From: an uncultured Prevotellaceae bacterium
GTDB taxonomy: Bacteria > Bacteroidota > Bacteroidia > Bacteroidales > Bacteroidaceae
Assembly (NCBI GenBank): GCA_946403615.1
Contig: CAMJAO010000019.1
Span: 1-15,342, forward strand
Direction of reading: 5' to 3'
DNA length: 15,342 nt
The notes beneath the pieces were generated by a model. The model was not told the origin of the DNA. It searched no databases and saw nothing but the letters and a program-made list of their open reading frames with translations. Every line of letters starts with the position of its first letter. Position 1 is the first letter of the stretch. The translations under genes were made by a program, and so were the position numbers. Shown in pieces: positions 1-7,267 of the stretch.

Positions 1-826
1 CGATGAGGATTTCCTCCTCCTCGCCCGTGTCGGGGTCGGTGTACCAATAGCGCAGGCGCACTCCCGATTCCACCTTGTTGACGTTCTGGCCGCCAGCTCC
101 GCTGCTTCGGAAGGTATCCCATGACAGTTTCGCAGGGTCAACAAACACCTCGATGGTGTCATCGACCAGCGGCGAGACGAAGACACTGGCAAAGCTGGTC
201 ATTCGTTTTCCTTGAGCATTGAAGGGCGACACGCGCACCAGGCGGTGCACACCATTCTCGCTCTTCAGGTAACCATAAGCATACTCACCACCCTCAATCT
301 CCATGGTAACGCTCTTGATGCCGGCCTCGTCGCCGTCTTGCAAGTTACTTACCGTCACCTTGTAGCCATGAGCCTCGGCCCATCGCATATACATACGCAT
401 CAACATTTGGGCCCAGTCCTGACTCTCCGTGCCTCCTGCACCACTGTTGATTTTCAGCACGCAGTCCATCGGGTCTTCCTTCTGACGAAGCATGTTTTTC
501 AGTTCCAGGTCCTCTATGGCTTTGATGGCGGCAGCATAGTCGCTGTCGACCTCTTCTTCGGTTACCATCTCATCGCGATAGAAATCAAACGCCAGTTGCA
601 GTTCGTCGGCCAAGTCGCGCACCTGCTTGTAGCCGTCAATCCACCGTTTGATGTCTTTCACCTTTTTCATCTGCACCTGCGCCCGTTTGGGGTCTTCCCA
701 GAAATCAGGTGCCTGTGTGCGCAGTTCCTCCTCCTCGTATTCTATTTTCTTGCGGTCGATGTCAAGGTAGCGGTACAATGCGTCAGCCCGCTCCAGCACA
801 TCTTTCAGTTGGTCACTCGTAATCAT
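1..826 (-). CDS. prfB: Peptide chain release factor 2 (RF2), 3'-truncated by window edge
   Basis: RF2 reads UGA and UAA stop codons in the ribosomal A site and triggers peptide release. I translated this frame by hand from ATG at 826; 275 codons are present and the window edge removes roughly the last quarter of a normal RF2. The class-defining tripeptide SPF, used for UGA/UAA recognition, is at residues 200-202, and the peptidyl-transferase motif GGQ is at 245-247 within SSGAGGQNVNKVESG. The N-terminus (MITSDQLKDVLERADALYRY) is typical of Bacteroidetes RF2. The start lies 3 nt after the acyl-CoA ligase stop, so co-transcription is likely. Leu21-Asp22 is encoded CTT GAC in one frame; many bacteria have an autoregulatory frameshift (CTT TGA C) at this point, and it is absent here. 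TGA stops are used in this window (EnvC and DUF4292 genes), so RF2 is needed. Identity is very secure. Confidence 0.96.
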   Translation of the reverse strand, partial: MITSDQLKDVLERADALYRYLDIDRKKIEYEEEELRTQAPDFWEDPKRAQVQMKKVKDIKRWIDGYKQVRDLADELQLAFDFYRDEMVTEEEVDSDYAAAIKAIEDLELKNMLRQKEDPMDCVLKINSGAGGTESQDWAQMLMRMYMRWAEAHGYKVTVSNLQDGDEAGIKSVTMEIEGGEYAYGYLKSENGVHRLVRVSPFNAQGKRMTSFASVFVSPLVDDTIEVFVDPAKLSWDTFRSSGAGGQNVNKVESGVRLRYWYTDPDTGEEEEILI

Positions 827-829
827 GTC

Positions 830-2638
830 TTACTCTTTGTACATTTCGTCGATTTGTGCCGCATAGTTCTTGTTAAGCACACTTCGGCGTATCTTCAGCG
901 TATTGGTCAGTTCGCCCTTCTCCATGCTGAACATCTCAGGCAACAGGGTGATGCGTTTGACCGTCTCATACGATGCCAAGCCTTGCTGCAAGGTGTTGAT
1001 GCGCTCCATGACCATGTCGATGATGCGCTGGTCGGCACACATCTCCTCGTGAGAGATGAATTTCATGCCGTGCTCCTCGGCATATTCCTCGAGCAGTTCG
1101 TAGTTGGGAACGATCAGTGCTGACACGAATTTGCGCTCGTCGGCGATGATGGCCACCTGTTCGAGGTATCTGTCAACCAGCAGTTTCGCCTCAATCATCT
1201 GCGGGGCGATATATTTGCCGTTAGAAGTCTTGAACAGGTCTTTGATGCGCTCCTTGAGGAACAACTCTCCATTCTGCATATACCCGGAGTCGCCGGTATG
1301 GAAGAATCCTTCCTCGTCGAATGCGTTGGCAGTCATCTGCTCACGTTTGTAATAGCCGCATGTGATGGTCGGCCCTTTGAGCAGCACCTCGTCGTTCTCG
1401 CCGATTTTCACCTCGATGCCCTCGATGGGACGTCCCACCGATCCGATGGTGTAGGGCTCGCCCAGATGGTCGCACGACACGGTGGCAAGGCTCTCGGTCA
1501 GGCCGTAACCCACAACCATATTGATGCCGATGGAATGGATAAATTCCTCAACCTCCTCAGACACGCGTGCTCCCGCCGTGGGGAAGAAATGGGCATCCTC
1601 GAGTCCCATCTCCTTACGGATAAGGCTGAACACCGTCTTATTATAGAACTGGTAGCGCAGGCTGAGGGCAACAGAGGGCCGTTTGCCATTGCTCAAATAT
1701 TCGATGTTGTGTTTACGTCCGGTTTTGAGCGCGCTCTTAAACAATGCTCTTTTCGCGCCCGACGCGCTGTCCAATTTGGCTTTCACACCGGCATAGACTT
1801 TCTCCCAGAATCGGGGCACAGCACACATACAAGTGGGGTGCGTCTCGCGCATCGACTCCTGAATCTCTTTGGGATATGTATTGACGATAAGCCTTGCTCC
1901 CTCAGTCAGACAGAGGTAGGTCCATCCTCGCTCGAACACATGGGTGAAGGGCAGGAAATTCATCACGCGGTCATTCTCACCCACAGGCACGCACTTGTCG
2001 TTGGCCTCCATGGCAGCATGGTATTGTCTATAGGTAAGTATGACACCCTTGCTGTCGCCCGTGGTGCCGCTGGTGTAAAGGATATTGGCCACATCATCCT
2101 CGTTGGCCTCGCCCCACAATTTCTCCACCTCGCTCTGACGCGGATAATCTTTTCCCAAATCGAGGAAATCGTCGAAATAGATGGTATTAGCATCGTGGGG
2201 ACTGATGCGCACACTGTTGTCGAACACGATGATACGCTCCAACGTGGGGCATTGCGCAAAGACGCGGAACGCCTTGTCGTACTGTTCCTGCTCGCCCACA
2301 AAGAGAATGCGGATCTGTGCGTCGGCAATCATGAAACGGATTTGTTCCTCGCTGCTCGTGGCATAGAAGGGAATGGTGACGGCCCGGATGCCGAAAGCCC
2401 CGAAATCACAAAACAGCGACTGCACCGTGTTCTGCGAGAACACGCCGATGTTCTCCTGCACGGTCACACCGACATTGAGCAAGGCATTTGACACTTGCTT
2501 TACGCGCTGCGAGAAATAGTTCCATGTGACGGTTTTCCATTTCAGGCTGCCAAACTCACGATAGGTCAAAACGGGCCTTGAGCCATATTTCTTCGCCTGC
2601 TCGTGTATCAGAATGGAAAAATGACATTTCGTCTGCAT
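830..2638 (-). CDS. Long-chain fatty acid--CoA ligase (AMP-forming)
   Basis: It activates a free fatty acid with ATP and CoA, through an acyl-adenylate, for lipid synthesis or breakdown. The 602-residue length fits bacterial long-chain acyl-CoA synthetases. Counting from ATG 2638, the adenylate-forming P-loop YTSGTTGDSKG is at about 188-198, GYGLTES at 377-383, TGD at 449-451, the hinge motif KERIKD at 462-467, and the probable catalytic lysine of the C-terminal lid in NTLKIRR at about 582. The frame is open to 2692, but the extra 18 residues would begin at a TTG inside the promoter's -33 element, whereas ATG 2638 (MQTKCHFS) sits about 20 nt below a good Bacteroidetes -7 box, so I chose the ATG. 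prfB follows after 3 nt. The exact chain-length preference cannot be read from sequence. It has no signal peptide and is probably cytoplasmic or peripheral to the membrane. Confidence 0.93.
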   Translation of the reverse strand: MQTKCHFSILIHEQAKKYGSRPVLTYREFGSLKWKTVTWNYFSQRVKQVSNALLNVGVTVQENIGVFSQNTVQSLFCDFGAFGIRAVTIPFYATSSEEQIRFMIADAQIRILFVGEQEQYDKAFRVFAQCPTLERIIVFDNSVRISPHDANTIYFDDFLDLGKDYPRQSEVEKLWGEANEDDVANILYTSGTTGDSKGVILTYRQYHAAMEANDKCVPVGENDRVMNFLPFTHVFERGWTYLCLTEGARLIVNTYPKEIQESMRETHPTCMCAVPRFWEKVYAGVKAKLDSASGAKRALFKSALKTGRKHNIEYLSNGKRPSVALSLRYQFYNKTVFSLIRKEMGLEDAHFFPTAGARVSEEVEEFIHSIGINMVVGYGLTESLATVSCDHLGEPYTIGSVGRPIEGIEVKIGENDEVLLKGPTITCGYYKREQMTANAFDEEGFFHTGDSGYMQNGELFLKERIKDLFKTSNGKYIAPQMIEAKLLVDRYLEQVAIIADERKFVSALIVPNYELLEEYAEEHGMKFISHEEMCADQRIIDMVMERINTLQQGLASYETVKRITLLPEMFSMEKGELTNTLKIRRSVLNKNYAAQIDEMYKE

Positions 2639-2661
2639 ACTCTCAAATTTTATATAACATG

Positions 2662-2692
2662 CAAAAATACAAAAAATCACCGAGAACAACAA
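2662..2692 (-). promoter_or_regulatory. Bacteroidetes-type promoter for the acyl-CoA ligase-prfB pair
   Basis: On the minus strand TATTTTTG (2669-2662) matches the -7 consensus TAnnTTTG exactly, and a TTG at 2692-2690 lies 20 nt upstream, the expected spacing of the -33 element. Initiation would fall near 2655, giving a leader of about 15-20 nt to ATG 2638. The element overlaps a 12-bp inverted repeat, so it may be an operator-controlled promoter. Confidence 0.7.
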
Positions 2693-2711
2693 GTTTTTAG
2701 TGATTTTTTGT
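2669..2711 (-). terminator. 12-bp perfect inverted repeat: terminator-like hairpin and/or operator
   Basis: ACAAAAAATCAC (2669-2680) and GTGATTTTTTGT (2700-2711) are perfect complements separated by 19 nt. Read on the minus strand, the 3' arm is T-rich, so the hairpin could end transcription of the upstream lipoprotein genes. The same dyad spans the -33 element and touches the -7 box of the acyl-CoA ligase promoter, so a regulator-binding role is equally possible. The stem is AT-rich, so terminator strength is uncertain. Confidence 0.45.
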
Positions 2712-2770
2712 GAATTTTTGGGTATATCCTTGACTCAAGCGGTGATTCTGTCAGAAACTTTTCCCGTCGT

Positions 2771-3445
2771 TTATCTGGAACGGCGGGCTCTTCTCTTCTT
2801 TTTCGCTTTCTTTTTCACACCCATTTCAGGTTTGGCCTTTTCTTTGAACACACCATTCAGATAGTCCTTCATCGAGGCTTTCCACACAAAGGTGTCGGGC
2901 TGCAACTGGATGAACTCGTCGATGCGCCATGTGTCCTCCACCATGACCATCTTCAGAAGCAGGGGTTCATCGCCCGGACCATTATGCAGGTGCATGGACA
3001 CCTGCGCTTTACCCTCCGTCAGATCCAAGCTGTCAACAACGATGTCGGTGGCTTCTATGGGACCAGCCACCTCCTTCCCCATCACCCAGTAGTCAACGTC
3101 GGTGAAGGGTTCGTCCTGCCGAGTGGTATCCTTCACCCTGACGGCATCGATGGTCTGCAACCAGTCGTCGGTGCAATACAGTCCGTCAAGGTCAATGCTC
3201 TTCCCCACCGGACTGGCACAATATGCCTCCTCCACCTGGTCATAGACATGGGCCACCTGCTCCTCTATCGCCTTTGTCGCTTCTTCGATTGCCGCCTGCC
3301 GCTCAGCCTCCAAACGCAGGGCTGCGGTGTCAACGGTTTGCCCTGTTGTCGAGTCCTTGTCGTTTTGTACGGGTGGTGCTTGTTCTTTCTTACACGCCGT
3401 GGTCAAAACCAAGAGGCATAATAACGCCCATAAAAGTTTTTTCAC
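2771..3445 (-). CDS. Small lipoprotein with basic C-terminal tail, possible DUF3828-like fold
   Basis: This is a 224-residue exported protein of unknown function. The N-terminus MKKLLWALLCLLVLTTAC is a lipoprotein signal with the lipidated cysteine at residue 18; the residue three before Cys is Thr rather than the usual Leu, so the lipobox is imperfect. A Lys/Glu/Ala helical stretch follows, then a mixed alpha/beta domain (about 70-195) with the motif EDTWRIDEFIQL, reminiscent of the NTF2-like DUF3828 family; that match is from memory and tentative. The last 20 or so residues are extremely basic (several KKK and RR clusters). The start codon is GTG at 3445. It lies 29 nt after the secreted-protein gene and is probably co-transcribed with it. 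Its leader closely resembles that of the DUF4292 lipoprotein gene. Confidence 0.75.
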   Translation of the reverse strand: MKKLLWALLCLLVLTTACKKEQAPPVQNDKDSTTGQTVDTAALRLEAERQAAIEEATKAIEEQVAHVYDQVEEAYCASPVGKSIDLDGLYCTDDWLQTIDAVRVKDTTRQDEPFTDVDYWVMGKEVAGPIEATDIVVDSLDLTEGKAQVSMHLHNGPGDEPLLLKMVMVEDTWRIDEFIQLQPDTFVWKASMKDYLNGVFKEKAKPEMGVKKKAKKKRRARRSR

Positions 3446-3477
3446 AATCTATTGTTTTAGGTGGAGGGTCTCTCCTA
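3446..3477 (-). promoter_or_regulatory. Leader element shared with the DUF4292 lipoprotein gene (copy 1)
   Basis: Just upstream of the GTG start, the minus strand reads CCCTCC, one variable base, CCT, AAAA, one variable base, AATAG, then TT and TGAAAAAA running into the coding sequence. The same order of blocks with one extra base occurs upstream of the DUF4292 gene (8156-8184), about 28 matches in 33 positions by hand alignment. It may be a translation-initiation or regulatory element, or a duplicated start region. It lies in a 29-nt gap, so it is unlikely to be a promoter. Confidence 0.4.
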
Positions 3478-4230
3478 CTGTTTTTTCTTAATATATACTC
3501 CGCCAAGAGTAGCTCCCATGCCGAAGCACCCAAAGGTTTCAAAATCGGTTGTGTTGCGAGCCACCATGAACTGTGGATAGAAATACACTTCAAAACCGTA
3601 ACCACACTCATTGACATCGTTGTAAACGAAGTAATTCCCGTTCAGCACTGCGGGACGTCCTTTCTCGCTCTTACCTTCGGCGATGTTGCGCGGCACGTTT
3701 GTCGCGTCAAAGTGTATTTTGTTTTTACCTGCGCCACGGAAATTAAAGTGTCCGCCCAAATAGCACTTCTGCACTGTGTTATATATGGAATAGCCATAAT
3801 ATTGGCCTATATTCCCAGGATTCTCAGGAGTCAATTTCCCTCCATAACCGGCAGGGAAGGCTATCTTACGCATACCCTGAAATTTATATTCCTTTTCGGT
3901 CTTGGGATCGGTCCATGTACCCACAGGCAACCCTTTCTTTACCTGAATGCTGATATTGCCCGTGATGGTTCCGTCGGGCAGATACTCTGAGAGAAAAATG
4001 TAAGCGTTCTCGTTATAATCGCCCACCAGAAGGATGGGTTTGGCGTTTTTCGCTTTATAATAGCAGATGCTTCCCGCCACGATGCCTACGTCATTGACCT
4101 CTATGGCAAGGCGGATGGAAATCTTGCCGTCGAGTGTTCCTTCCCAGGCGTAACGGTCCCACACTTTTTGCGCCATCAGCGACGTAGAGGCCAACAGCAC
4201 CGTCAACAATGATACGAGCAGTCTCTTCAT
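3475..4230 (-). CDS. Secreted protein of unknown function, beta-rich
   Basis: This is a 251-residue protein that I do not recognise as a named family. MKRLLVSLLTVLLASTSLMA is a clear Sec signal peptide, probably cleaved before Gln21, with no lipobox, so the product is likely periplasmic. The mature part begins WDRYAWEGTLDGKISIRLAI and continues with alternating short beta strands and many Gly, Tyr and Asn residues, a pattern common in small Bacteroidales secreted proteins. Glycine-rich segments occur near the middle (FPAGYGGKL) and end (GCFGMGATLGGVY). The frame is open much further upstream, to 4671, but that would overlap the divergent M20 gene and bury the signal peptide, so ATG 4230 is the start. 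A -7 box at 4275-4282 supports this. It is probably transcribed with the lipoprotein gene downstream. Confidence 0.8.
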   Translation of the reverse strand: MKRLLVSLLTVLLASTSLMAQKVWDRYAWEGTLDGKISIRLAIEVNDVGIVAGSICYYKAKNAKPILLVGDYNENAYIFLSEYLPDGTITGNISIQVKKGLPVGTWTDPKTEKEYKFQGMRKIAFPAGYGGKLTPENPGNIGQYYGYSIYNTVQKCYLGGHFNFRGAGKNKIHFDATNVPRNIAEGKSEKGRPAVLNGNYFVYNDVNECGYGFEVYFYPQFMVARNTTDFETFGCFGMGATLGGVYIKKKQ

Positions 4231-4274
4231 GATGCTTGGTTTTTTAATGGTTGATAAGTAGGATTTTGATGCTG

Positions 4275-4282
4275 CAAATTTA
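4275..4282 (-). promoter_or_regulatory. -7 box TAAATTTG upstream of the secreted protein
   Basis: The minus-strand sequence at 4282-4275 fits TAnnTTTG exactly and would give a leader of about 40 nt to ATG 4230. At 20 nt upstream the -33 position reads GTG rather than TTG, so the upstream element is weak. The remaining intergenic DNA to 4414 must also carry the promoter of the divergent M20 gene. The best candidate there is TTATTTTG at 4400-4407, one mismatch from consensus and very close to the start codon. Confidence 0.5.
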
Positions 4283-4414
4283 TGTTTTTTATGTGAATCC
4301 GCCACGTTTTTTCGGCAATTATTCTGCTGAAGGGCATGTTTTTGCCCGTTTTGAGAGAAAAAATGGGGCGACGACAGCGGTTTTTCCGAAAAAAAGCCGT
4401 TATTTTGCAGCATC

Positions 4415-5461
4415 ATGATGAAAGAATACACCGACGAAGCCATACGGCTGCTACAGCAATTGATCAGCATCCCCTCCGTCAGCCGTGACGAGACACGCGC
4501 TGCCGACGCATTGGAGCAAGCCATCCGCGCATACGGGATGAAACCGCAGCGCATCGGCAATAATATTCTTATAGACAGCGGTGAGGATGACGCCCAGCGC
4601 CCCACCCTGCTGCTCAATGCGCACATCGACACGGTCAAACCAGTGAGCAGTTGGACTCGTGACCCCTTCACGCCTGTTATTGAAGACGGACGCCTCTATG
4701 GTTTGGGCAGCAACGATTGCGGCGGCGGATTGGTATCGCTCCTGCAGGTGTATCGCTATCTGTCGGAACACGGATGCCCCTATCATCTGGTATTTCTCGC
4801 CTCAGCCGAAGAGGAGGTGTCGGGTGCCGACGGATTCGTCAAAGCATTGCCTCATCTGCCAAAGATAGATGTGGCCATTGTGGGTGAGCCTACAGGCATG
4901 CAACCCGCTATCGCAGAAAAAGGATTGATGGTGCTCGACATCACAGCGCACGGCCAGTCGGGTCATGCGGCGCGGCAAGAGGGTGTGAACGCGATCTACG
5001 AGGCGCTCGACGATTTGCAATGGTTGCGCAGTTACCGTTTTCAGCGTGTGAGCGAATTTTTGGGCGCCACGCAGATGAACGTCACGGTCATCCATGCCGG
5101 CACCCAACACAATGTGGTGCCCGACCGCTGCGAGATGACGGTCGATGTACGCACCAACGAACTATATACCAATGAAGAGGTGCTGGCTTTTATCCAGTCG
5201 CAAGTGCGGAGTGAGGTAAAAGCGCGCAGCACACGTCTGCAATCCTCGCATATCGCCGCTGACCATCCCTTGGTGCAGCGGTGTATAGCCATGGGCATGA
5301 CTCCTTTCGGTTCGCCCACCCTCAGCGACCAGGCACTGATGCCTTTCCCGTCGATGAAACTGGGCCCCGGACAGTCGTCACGCTCCCACAGCGCCGATGA
5401 GTTTATCCTCATCAGCGAAGTGGAAGATGCCATTAAGAAGTATGTAGAATTATTGGCCTAG
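4415..5461 (+). CDS. M20 metallo-deacylase, probable N-acetyl/N-succinyl-citrulline deacylase
   Basis: This 348-residue zinc hydrolase belongs to the ArgE/DapE branch of peptidase family M20. Visible catalytic elements are H70-x-D72 in NAHIDTVKP, bridging ligand D101 in GSNDCGGG, the general base and ligand within AEEE (132-134), E158 in GEPT, and the last ligand H325 in SRSHSADE. The closest family I recall is the Bacteroidetes ArgE-like enzyme, which removes the acyl group from N-acyl-citrulline in their variant arginine pathway; features such as KPVSSW, HNVVPD and FGSPTLSDQA support that. Substrate choice (acetyl, succinyl, citrulline or ornithine) is inferred. No other arginine gene is in the window. 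Translation could begin at ATG 4415 or the adjacent ATG 4418. It converges on the EnvC-like gene across a decamer repeat. It has no signal peptide, so it is cytoplasmic. Confidence 0.88.
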   Translation: MMKEYTDEAIRLLQQLISIPSVSRDETRAADALEQAIRAYGMKPQRIGNNILIDSGEDDAQRPTLLLNAHIDTVKPVSSWTRDPFTPVIEDGRLYGLGSNDCGGGLVSLLQVYRYLSEHGCPYHLVFLASAEEEVSGADGFVKALPHLPKIDVAIVGEPTGMQPAIAEKGLMVLDITAHGQSGHAARQEGVNAIYEALDDLQWLRSYRFQRVSEFLGATQMNVTVIHAGTQHNVVPDRCEMTVDVRTNELYTNEEVLAFIQSQVRSEVKARSTRLQSSHIAADHPLVQRCIAMGMTPFGSPTLSDQALMPFPSMKLGPGQSSRSHSADEFILISEVEDAIKKYVELLA

Positions 5462-5511
5462 GAAAACCTAGGAATCCTAGGAAGGCCTGGGAATGCCTAG
5501 AGACACCTAGG
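5457..5511. repeat. Six tandem CCTAGG-headed decamers between convergent genes
   Basis: CCTAGG or a one-base variant starts at 5457, 5467, 5476, 5486 (CCTGGG), 5496 (CCTAGA) and 5506, so the period is 10, 9, 10, 10 and 10. Each head is followed by an A/G-rich spacer. The first copy contains the TAG stop of the M20 gene. Because CCTAGG is self-complementary, neighbouring copies can pair as 6-bp hairpins with short loops. It may act as a bidirectional terminator or be a mobile intergenic repeat. Confidence 0.85.
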
Positions 5512-5525
5512 ATTCAGAGTAGGCG

Positions 5526-7265
5526 TCACCTGCCCAGCCACAACTCGGGGTTGAGTTTTTCTTTCTCATGTCTTAACTGGAAATGGAGGGTGTTGTCGCT
5601 ACTCACATTTCCGAGTTTTTGGTTCATGGTGACGTGCTGACCTTGACGCACGGCGATGTTTTTCAGGTTACAGTAAACAGAGATGTAACTGCCATGACGC
5701 ACCATGACCACCATCATGCCATTCACTTCGACCACGGCACTTACCTCACCGTCGAACACGCTGCGCACCTGCGCACCTGATTGTCCAAGGATGTTGATGC
5801 CTTTATTGTCGAGTTTCACGTCTTTTAATCCGTCAACATTGCGTGTGCCGAAATGGCTGACGATGCGGCATGAACCGCTCAACGGCATAGGCAGACGGCC
5901 CTTGTAACTGCTGAACGAGCCACTCATACGGCGGTCGGCAGTGGAGAGGGGGTCGGCGGCAGGTTCCTCAAAACGGCGGTCGGCCATGGCCATTTCCTGT
6001 GCCGCGCGCTCTCGTTCTGCTGCAGCCTTGCGCTCTGCAGCCTGCCGGGCAGCCTCAGCCTCACGGGCAGCCTGTTCAGCCGCTGCGGCTTCACGCTCGG
6101 CTTTCTGGCGTTCGCGTTCGGCTTTTTCGGCACGGGCTATCTCACGACGGCTTCGCTCGGCCTCCTCGCGCTCAGCATTCTTGCGGCGTATCTCTTCCTC
6201 GCGTGCCTTGGCAGCGGCAGCCTCACGCTCCGCTTTTTGCGCCAACTCGCGACGACGCGCCTCCTCGGCTTTCGCTGCTGCTATACGACGCTCATTCTCA
6301 CGGGCACGGGCCTCAGCCTCGGCTTTCTTTCGGGCCAGTTCCTCCTTACGTTTCTTCTCCGCTTCGGCACGGGCCTTGCGCTCTGCCTCAGCGCGGGCCT
6401 TACGCTCCGCCTCGGCACGCTGGCGCGCCTTCTCCACCTCAATCGCCACCAAACGGTCAATCTCGCTATTGAGGGCGGCGTATTTACGCTGCTGCTCATC
6501 GATGATGCCCTGAATGGCTTTCTGCTCTTTTTGCAGGCTGCTGACCATCTTCTGCTGCTCTTCCTGTTTCGACTGCAAATCACGCTGCGCGTCTTTCCCT
6601 TTCTTCAGCAACACATTCTTGTCATTACGGGCTACCCGCAACTGGTCTTTCTTCTTGTCAATCTCAGCCTGTTTCTGCTTAATCAACTCACCCTGTGTAC
6701 GCTGGTATTTGGCATAATCGCGCACAAATCGCAGCCGACGGTAGGCCTGGGTGAGATTGTGGGCGCTAAACACGAACATCAGTTTGTCTTGTATGGCCCT
6801 ATGTCGCGCCAGATAGCGCATGGATTTCACATATTTCTGCTTGCGCTCATCGAGTTGCTTCTGCAGACTCGACACCTGCGCCTCCAAGAGTTTGATTTTG
6901 CCGTTGAGGTCTGTGATTTCCTCCTCAAACCCTTCTATATCGCGCTGTTTGTTGTCTATCTCGCCGTTAATCTCAGCCAAGTTTTGCAGCCGTTTTTGCA
7001 CATCGGCCTTATTGGCATTGAGTTTACCCTGCTGATTCTTGATTTCCTTTTGTATCTGCGATTGCTGGTTTTTCAGTCCGCGGATTTCCTCGTTGGTGTA
7101 ATCAGCGGTCTTTCCTTTACCTTTTCCTTTCTTTCCTTTTTGCGGAGTTGTTTTCTTGGCGGTGGTCTGTGTCTTCGCTTTCGCCTTTCCACCACGGCGT
7201 TGTTGGGCATTCGCCCCTAAAGCGAACACCATCATGAGCAATATGAGTAAACCGATTTTCTTCAT
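5526..7265 (-). CDS. EnvC-like LytM (M23) protein, probable murein hydrolase activator
   Basis: This 579-residue exported protein probably controls peptidoglycan hydrolases during cell division. Starting at ATG 7265, a signal peptide (ending LGANA|Q) is followed by a Lys-rich linker, a long coiled coil (about 55-280), about 150 residues of almost pure Ala/Arg/Glu/Lys helix, and a C-terminal M23/LytM domain (about 453-579). The LytM fold is present (HFGTRN, NKGINI, TLHFQLRHE), but three of four metal/catalytic positions are replaced: the usual H-x-G-x-D is NKGIN (N487, N491) and the usual HxH is TLH (T559, H561). This is the signature of non-catalytic activators such as EnvC and NlpD. A GTG at 7271 would add two residues. 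ATG 7265 fits the signal peptide and lies 2 nt after the DUF4292 stop. It is the last gene of the dut cluster and ends facing the CCTAGG repeat. Confidence 0.92.
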   Translation of the reverse strand: MKKIGLLILLMMVFALGANAQQRRGGKAKAKTQTTAKKTTPQKGKKGKGKGKTADYTNEEIRGLKNQQSQIQKEIKNQQGKLNANKADVQKRLQNLAEINGEIDNKQRDIEGFEEEITDLNGKIKLLEAQVSSLQKQLDERKQKYVKSMRYLARHRAIQDKLMFVFSAHNLTQAYRRLRFVRDYAKYQRTQGELIKQKQAEIDKKKDQLRVARNDKNVLLKKGKDAQRDLQSKQEEQQKMVSSLQKEQKAIQGIIDEQQRKYAALNSEIDRLVAIEVEKARQRAEAERKARAEAERKARAEAEKKRKEELARKKAEAEARARENERRIAAAKAEEARRRELAQKAEREAAAAKAREEEIRRKNAEREEAERSRREIARAEKAERERQKAEREAAAAEQAAREAEAARQAAERKAAAERERAAQEMAMADRRFEEPAADPLSTADRRMSGSFSSYKGRLPMPLSGSCRIVSHFGTRNVDGLKDVKLDNKGINILGQSGAQVRSVFDGEVSAVVEVNGMMVVMVRHGSYISVYCNLKNIAVRQGQHVTMNQKLGNVSSDNTLHFQLRHEKEKLNPELWLGR

Positions 7266-7267
7266 GA

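Noticed and set aside
2763..2787. Intrinsic terminator at the lipoprotein stop codon
   Set aside because: The 9-bp stem is good, but the minus-strand sequence after it has no T-run; the 2669-2711 hairpin is the better candidate.
4231..4671. N-terminal extension of the secreted protein gene to 4671
   Set aside because: It would overlap the divergent M20 gene, and an excellent signal peptide starts at 4230 behind a -7 box.
5941..6513. Ser/Ala/Arg-rich plus-strand ORF and other long ORFs opposite the EnvC and TPR genes
   Set aside because: They are antisense shadows of the repetitive charged-helix coding sequence and have no start signals or family features.
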